In this document: positions 5,865 through 8,376 of the stretch, piece by piece | How the letters are laid out: each line of letters starts with the position of its first letter | Numbering within the stretch: the stretch's first letter is position 1 | DNA from: Sphingomonas sp. | GTDB taxonomy: Bacteria > Pseudomonadota > Alphaproteobacteria > Sphingomonadales > Sphingomonadaceae | Length of the DNA: 8,376 nucleotides | Direction: 5' to 3' | Assembly (NCBI GenBank): GCA_030146605.1 | Contig: JASLBO010000007.1 | Coordinates: 1 to 8,376, forward strand | The notes under the pieces: generated by a model | What the model saw: the letters and a program-made list of their open reading frames with translations, nothing else | Told to the model about the DNA's origin: nothing | Database searches by the model: none | Position numbers and translations under genes: made by a program

Positions 5865-5894
5865 GCGGAACCTCCGGCGTTCCGCACCGGTTTT
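5865..5894 (+). terminator. Terminator-like hairpin after the micro-ORF pair
   Basis: GCGGAAC (5865-5871) and GTTCCGC (5879-5885) form a perfect 7-bp stem around the loop CTCCGGC, followed after five bases by TTTT (5891-5894). The distance to the T-run is longer than ideal and the run is short, so efficiency may be moderate. It lies between the 31-aa ORF stop and the SDR start, and overlaps the candidate EcfG-type promoter. Confidence 0.5.
5867..5892 (+). promoter_or_regulatory. Candidate EcfG-type (general stress) promoter of the SDR gene
   Basis: GGAAC (5867-5871), a 17-base spacer, then GGTT (5889-5892). The alphaproteobacterial general-stress sigma factor EcfG recognises GGAAC-N16/17-CGTT, so the -35 is perfect and the -10 has one mismatch. 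The predicted start at about 5900 leaves a leader of about 28 bases before the SDR ATG at 5928, with GGAG at 5916-5919. The downstream SDR belongs to a group that includes general-stress proteins, which fits. The GGAAC is part of a hairpin stem, so the match could be incidental. Confidence 0.4.
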
Positions 5895-5927
5895 CTCTCG
5901 GCAACACCCTCCCCTGGAGCCAAGCCG

Positions 5928-6785
5928 ATGACCGATACCGAAGTGATCGAGATGATCCACGAAGACGCGCTGCCCGGACATGAAAGCGCGCTCGAGCCCA
6001 AGCCCGATTGGGAGCCCCGTTATCCCGGCTCAGGCCGATTGCAGGACAAGGTCGCCGTGATCACCGGCGCAGACAGCGGCATCGGCCGCGCCGTCGCCGC
6101 GCTCTACGCCCGCGAGGGGGCCCATGTCGCGATCCTCTATCTGTGCGAGCATGACGATGCCGCAATGACCGCGGACATCGTGCGCTCGGAAGGCCGCGAG
6201 GCGCTGACCATCCCCGGGGACATTGGCGACAAGGCGTTCTGCGAGCACGCGATCGCGCAGGTGATCGAGAAATTCGACCGCATCGACATATTGGTCAACA
6301 ATGCCGGCGAGCAGCATCCCGACAAAGAGATCACGGACATTACCGAGGAGCAGCTCAAGCGCACCTTCCAGACCAACATCTTCGGGATGTTCTTCATGGT
6401 CCAGGCCGCGATGCCGCATTTGAAGCAAGGCGCGGCGATCGTGAACTGCACCTCGGTGACCATGTACCAAGGCTCGAAGGAACTGCTCGACTATTCGAGC
6501 ACCAAGGGCGCGATCACGGCCTTCACCCGCAGCCTCTCCGAAAATCTGATCGAGAAGGGCATCCGCGTGAATGCAGTCGCGCCGGGGCCGATCTGGACTC
6601 CGCTCAATCCGATGGGCGGGGCCAGCCCCGAGAAGCTCGAGAATTTCGGCGAGGACACGCCCATCGGCCGGCCGGGCCAGCCCAACGAAGTCGCACCCAG
6701 CTTCCTGTTCCTTGCCTGCGAGGATGCGAGCTACATGTCGGGACAGGTGCTCCATCCCAACGGAGGCACCATCGTCAACGGCTAG
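5928..6785 (+). CDS. SDR family oxidoreductase (YghA/YhxC-like, long N-terminus)
   Basis: 285 aa. A 40-residue N-terminal extension (MTDTEVIEMIHEDALPGHES...KPDWEPRYPGSGRLQDK) precedes the Rossmann fold. Nucleotide motif TGADSGIG (46-53), NNAG (124-127), N150, and catalytic S176, Y189, K193 (YSSTK) are all present, followed by GIRVNAVAPGPIWTPL, PIGRPGQPNEVAP and SGQVLHPNGG. This signature is that of the extended SDRs typified by E. coli YghA and Bacillus YhxC/YdaD. Known members are NAD(P)-dependent dehydrogenases or reductases with poorly defined alcohol or aldehyde substrates, and several are stress-induced. The start is supported by GGAG (5916-5919), eight bases before ATG. Probably a single-gene unit, possibly EcfG-controlled. 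Its TAG stop overlaps the stop of the convergent ybhB-like gene. Confidence 0.93.
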   Translation: MTDTEVIEMIHEDALPGHESALEPKPDWEPRYPGSGRLQDKVAVITGADSGIGRAVAALYAREGAHVAILYLCEHDDAAMTADIVRSEGREALTIPGDIGDKAFCEHAIAQVIEKFDRIDILVNNAGEQHPDKEITDITEEQLKRTFQTNIFGMFFMVQAAMPHLKQGAAIVNCTSVTMYQGSKELLDYSSTKGAITAFTRSLSENLIEKGIRVNAVAPGPIWTPLNPMGGASPEKLENFGEDTPIGRPGQPNEVAPSFLFLACEDASYMSGQVLHPNGGTIVNG

Positions 6786-7399
6786 GCGACGGCCGCGCTT
6801 CCGACCGGCCCCACCGGCGCCTCCTCGCCGCGCGAATAGGTGCCGGTGAGCAGCCCGGCGGCGAGCACCCGGCCGGCCATCGCCTTGACGATGGCTCCGC
6901 GGCCGGGCGTCTCGCCGACATCGGGGCCCGAGGCGAGCGCGAATAACTGGAAGGCATAGGAATGCGGCCCGTGGCCGGTCGGCGGATCCGGCGGCAACCA
7001 GCCTTCGCCGAGATAGCTGTTCCGCCCGACATCGCTCCCGCTGATGCTGCCGGCACCATCGGCGCGGATGGCGCCTTCCTTCAGCTCGCCCTCGTGCGGC
7101 GGCAGATCCCAGACCAACGCATGGACCAGCGGCTGGGGCGCGGGGGCGTCGGGGTCTTCGACGATCAATGCGAGCCGCTCGGTGCCCTCGGGGATCCCGG
7201 TCCAGAACAATGGCGGCGACACGCCCTCGCCATCGGCGGTGAAGCGTTCGGGCAAGCGGCCGCCATTGGCAAAGGCTGGGCTGGCCAGATGCAGCCCTTC
7301 GAACGATCCCAGCCCCGGCTGGGCGATCGTCAGCTTGTCCGAGCCCGCGCGCAGCCCTTTGAGCGCGCTCCCGAGCCAATGGGGTACATGTTCGAGCAT
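6782..7399 (-). CDS. YbhB/YbcL family (PEBP, Raf kinase inhibitor-like) protein
   Basis: 205 aa, cytoplasmic (no signal peptide). The phosphatidylethanolamine-binding-protein fold is shown by RLPERFTADGEGVSPPLFW (48-66), the ligand-pocket motif LIVEDPDAP (78-86), H93 in PLVHALVWDLPP, and GHGPHSYAFQLFAL (142-155), ending LLTGTYSR. Bacterial members bind small anionic or phospholipid-like ligands; their physiological role is not settled. A 35-residue leader (MLEHVPHWLGSALKGLRAGS...) precedes the domain. Upstream frame extension exists to 7531, but ATG 7399 has AGGAGAAG directly upstream and is chosen. Its stop overlaps that of the convergent SDR gene by four bases. A 117-bp divergent spacer (7400-7516) separates it from the FMN reductase; I see no strong promoter there. 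Confidence 0.92.
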   Translation of the reverse strand: MLEHVPHWLGSALKGLRAGSDKLTIAQPGLGSFEGLHLASPAFANGGRLPERFTADGEGVSPPLFWTGIPEGTERLALIVEDPDAPAPQPLVHALVWDLPPHEGELKEGAIRADGAGSISGSDVGRNSYLGEGWLPPDPPTGHGPHSYAFQLFALASGPDVGETPGRGAIVKAMAGRVLAAGLLTGTYSRGEEAPVGPVGSAAVA

Positions 7400-7516
7400 C
7401 GGCTTCTCCTGCTTGTTAGCGACACAACGATCGAAACCGTGACACTTATCCGTGGCATCGCTCCGCGCATATCGGGATGCTGGCGCGGCATGCGCCTTTG
7501 AGGTAGCGCAGGCGGC

Positions 7517-8053
7517 ATGAGCGCACCCCATATCGTCGCCCTGGGCGGAACGCTGCGGTCCGAGTCAGTGACCGGCCGGCTGCTCGCAACCGCATTGGAC
7601 ATCGCTGCGGCGCGCGGCGCACGCATCACGCTGCTGACCGGGGACGACATCGCCTTTCCGCACTACGAGCCTGGCAATGCCGAGGGAAATGCAGCGATCG
7701 GCCGCTATCTGGAGGCGCTGCGCAGCGCCGACGCGGTGATCGTCGGCTCGCCGGGCTATCACGGTACTTTGTCGGGCCTGGTCAAGACTGCGCTCGATTA
7801 TGTCGAGCAGCTCCGCACCGACGAACGCGTCTATTTCGACGGACTGCCGGTTGGCCTGATCGCCACGGCGGCGGGATGGCAGGCGGCCGTATCGACGCTG
7901 CAGGCGTTGCGAACGATCACCCATTCCCTGCGCGGATGGCCGACCCCGATGGGACTGGCAATCAACACCGCGGAATCGGGGGACGCCATCGCCAGATGCC
8001 AGCCGCAGATGGAGATCATGATCGACCAGATCTTCGGTTTCCTGCGCCGCTGA
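7517..8053 (+). CDS. NADPH-dependent FMN reductase
   Basis: 178 aa, typical for the flavodoxin-like NAD(P)H:FMN/quinone reductases. The phosphate-binding loop GGTLRSESVTGRLL (10-23) and the flavin-binding segment GSPGYHGTLSGLVKTALDY (77-95) are diagnostic, and a third loop contains TAAGWQAA (117-124). The family reduces FMN, quinones or other electron acceptors at the expense of NAD(P)H in the cytoplasm. Without a partner monooxygenase nearby, the physiological acceptor is unknown; SsuE-like or general quinone/azo-reductase roles are possible. ATG 7517 follows a GAGGTAGCGCAGGCGGC leader; GAGG is 13 bases and AGG four bases upstream, neither ideally placed. It is divergent from the YbhB gene and followed by a hairpin terminator. 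Confidence 0.9.
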   Translation: MSAPHIVALGGTLRSESVTGRLLATALDIAAARGARITLLTGDDIAFPHYEPGNAEGNAAIGRYLEALRSADAVIVGSPGYHGTLSGLVKTALDYVEQLRTDERVYFDGLPVGLIATAAGWQAAVSTLQALRTITHSLRGWPTPMGLAINTAESGDAIARCQPQMEIMIDQIFGFLRR

Positions 8054-8095
8054 TTGTCGCGCTTAACGCTTTCGAGAGAGCTTGTGCGCTAGCAA

Positions 8096-8120
8096 CCCGG
8101 TTTGAAAACCGGGGGGTTTT
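8096..8120 (+). terminator. Intrinsic terminator-like hairpin after the FMN reductase
   Basis: CCCGGTTT (8096-8103), GA, AAACCGGG (8106-8113) is a perfect 8-bp inverted repeat, realistically a 7-bp stem with a TGAA loop, followed by GGG and TTTT (8117-8120). It begins 42 bases after the FMN reductase stop. The T-run is short and three G separate it from the stem. It ends eight bases before the next ATG, so it would also lie in the leader of the downstream gene if transcription starts before it. Confidence 0.5.
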
Positions 8121-8128
8121 GGAAGCGA

Positions 8129-8376
8129 ATGAAGCAGGCTTCGAGCCATGCGTTTGCCGGCGCGCGCCGCAAGGCGGTGCGTACGGTGCTCGCGGCAGGC
8201 AGCTGCCGGACGAGCCTCAACGAGATTGCCCAGCGATTGGGCAATCTCGGCTACCTCGTCGTGCTCGCCGATTCGGCATGCCAGGCGCTCGACATCGTCT
8301 CGGCGCGGGGCTTCGACCTCGTGCTGATCGACTCGCTCACGCCCGAGAACAATGCGATGCAAATGCTGGGCGAGAT
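8129..8376 (+). CDS. Degenerate response-regulator receiver-domain protein, N-terminal fragment
   Basis: The frame is open from ATG 8129 to the right edge (82 complete codons), so the gene is truncated by the window. After a basic leader (MKQASSHAFAGARRKAVR) the sequence follows receiver-domain topology: beta-1 TVLAAGS (19-25), helix SLNEIAQRLGNLGY (29-42), beta-2 LVVLADSACQALDIV (43-57), then GFDLVLIDSLTPENN (61-75), where D68 aligns with the phosphoacceptor Asp and T71-P72 with the usual MP. The acidic pair normally at the end of beta-1 is replaced by A-G-S, so Mg2+-dependent phosphorylation is doubtful and a pseudo-receiver is likely. What output domain follows cannot be seen. GGAAG lies only three bases before ATG, a poor spacing; a TTG at 8102 in the same frame is an unlikely alternative. 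Confidence 0.65.
   Translation, partial: MKQASSHAFAGARRKAVRTVLAAGSCRTSLNEIAQRLGNLGYLVVLADSACQALDIVSARGFDLVLIDSLTPENNAMQMLGE
8221..8249. repeat. 12-bp perfect inverted repeat inside the receiver gene
   Basis: CGAGATTGCCCA (8221-8232), loop GCGAT, TGGGCAATCTCG (8238-8249). The 12-bp stem has no mismatch and would form a very stable hairpin in DNA or in the mRNA about 90 bases after the start codon. It encodes the residues NEIAQRLGNLG. There is no T-tract, so it is not an intrinsic terminator. Confidence 0.85.

Noticed and set aside
6030..7379. 449-codon minus-strand open frame
   Set aside because: Lies opposite the SDR gene and in another frame of the ybhB-like gene, with no recognisable domain and shadow-type composition.
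7426..7451. Possible EcfG promoter for the ybhB-like gene on the minus strand (GGATA-N17-CGTT)
   Set aside because: The -35 matches only three of five bases of GGAAC; too weak to claim.
7482..7496. GGCGC-N5-GCGCC hairpin before the FMN reductase
   Set aside because: Only a 5-bp GC stem in GC-rich DNA, not placed as a terminator or clear operator.
8063..8362. 99-codon minus-strand open frame at the right edge
   Set aside because: Antisense to the receiver-like gene, no recognisable features; the plus-strand translation shows receiver topology.

Overview
This is an ordinary stretch of GC-rich chromosome from an alphaproteobacterium, most likely a sphingomonad (Sphingomonas or a close relative). 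That placement is inferred from the combined look of the genes: an AsmA-type protein ending in a basic tail, a HisN-type histidinol phosphatase, a long-N-terminus outer-membrane phospholipase A, a YghA-like SDR, and strong GC3 bias with long antisense reading frames. No rRNA, tRNA, CRISPR array, phage gene or transposase was seen. No gene-free stretch exceeds about 200 bases.

Layout from left to right. The 3' part of an asmA-family gene (+) enters from the left edge. It converges on a minus-strand pair: a three-helix membrane protein of unknown function (1273-1707) and, upstream of it, hisN (1782-2564). Diverging from hisN is an envelope pair on the plus strand: phospholipase A1 pldA (2631-3689) and, 27 bp later, an exported peroxiredoxin (3717-4265). 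Next come a GGDEF diguanylate cyclase without a canonical inhibitory site (4401-5435), then a short unit of two micro-ORFs of 35 and 31 aa (5631-5738 and 5756-5851). These are preceded by a near-consensus sigma-54 (-24/-12) promoter and followed by a terminator-like hairpin. An SDR oxidoreductase (5928-6785) follows, and the hairpin also carries a plausible general-stress (EcfG-type) promoter for it. The SDR gene ends tail-to-tail with a minus-strand YbhB/PEBP gene (6782-7399), and the two stop codons overlap in one CTAG. Diverging from ybhB is an NADPH-dependent FMN reductase (7517-8053) closed by a hairpin. At the right edge begins a protein with a degenerate response-regulator receiver fold (8129 onward, truncated).

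How the genes may work together. Most encode envelope maintenance (AsmA, PldA, exported peroxiredoxin, possibly the micro-peptides), stress or redox functions (SDR, FMN reductase, peroxiredoxin) and signalling (GGDEF, receiver). Except for hisN with its downstream gene and pldA with prx, they look like separate small transcription units. The most unusual item is the sigma-54-driven pair of tiny hydrophobic peptides at 5557-5894. No large undescribed multi-gene system is evident.
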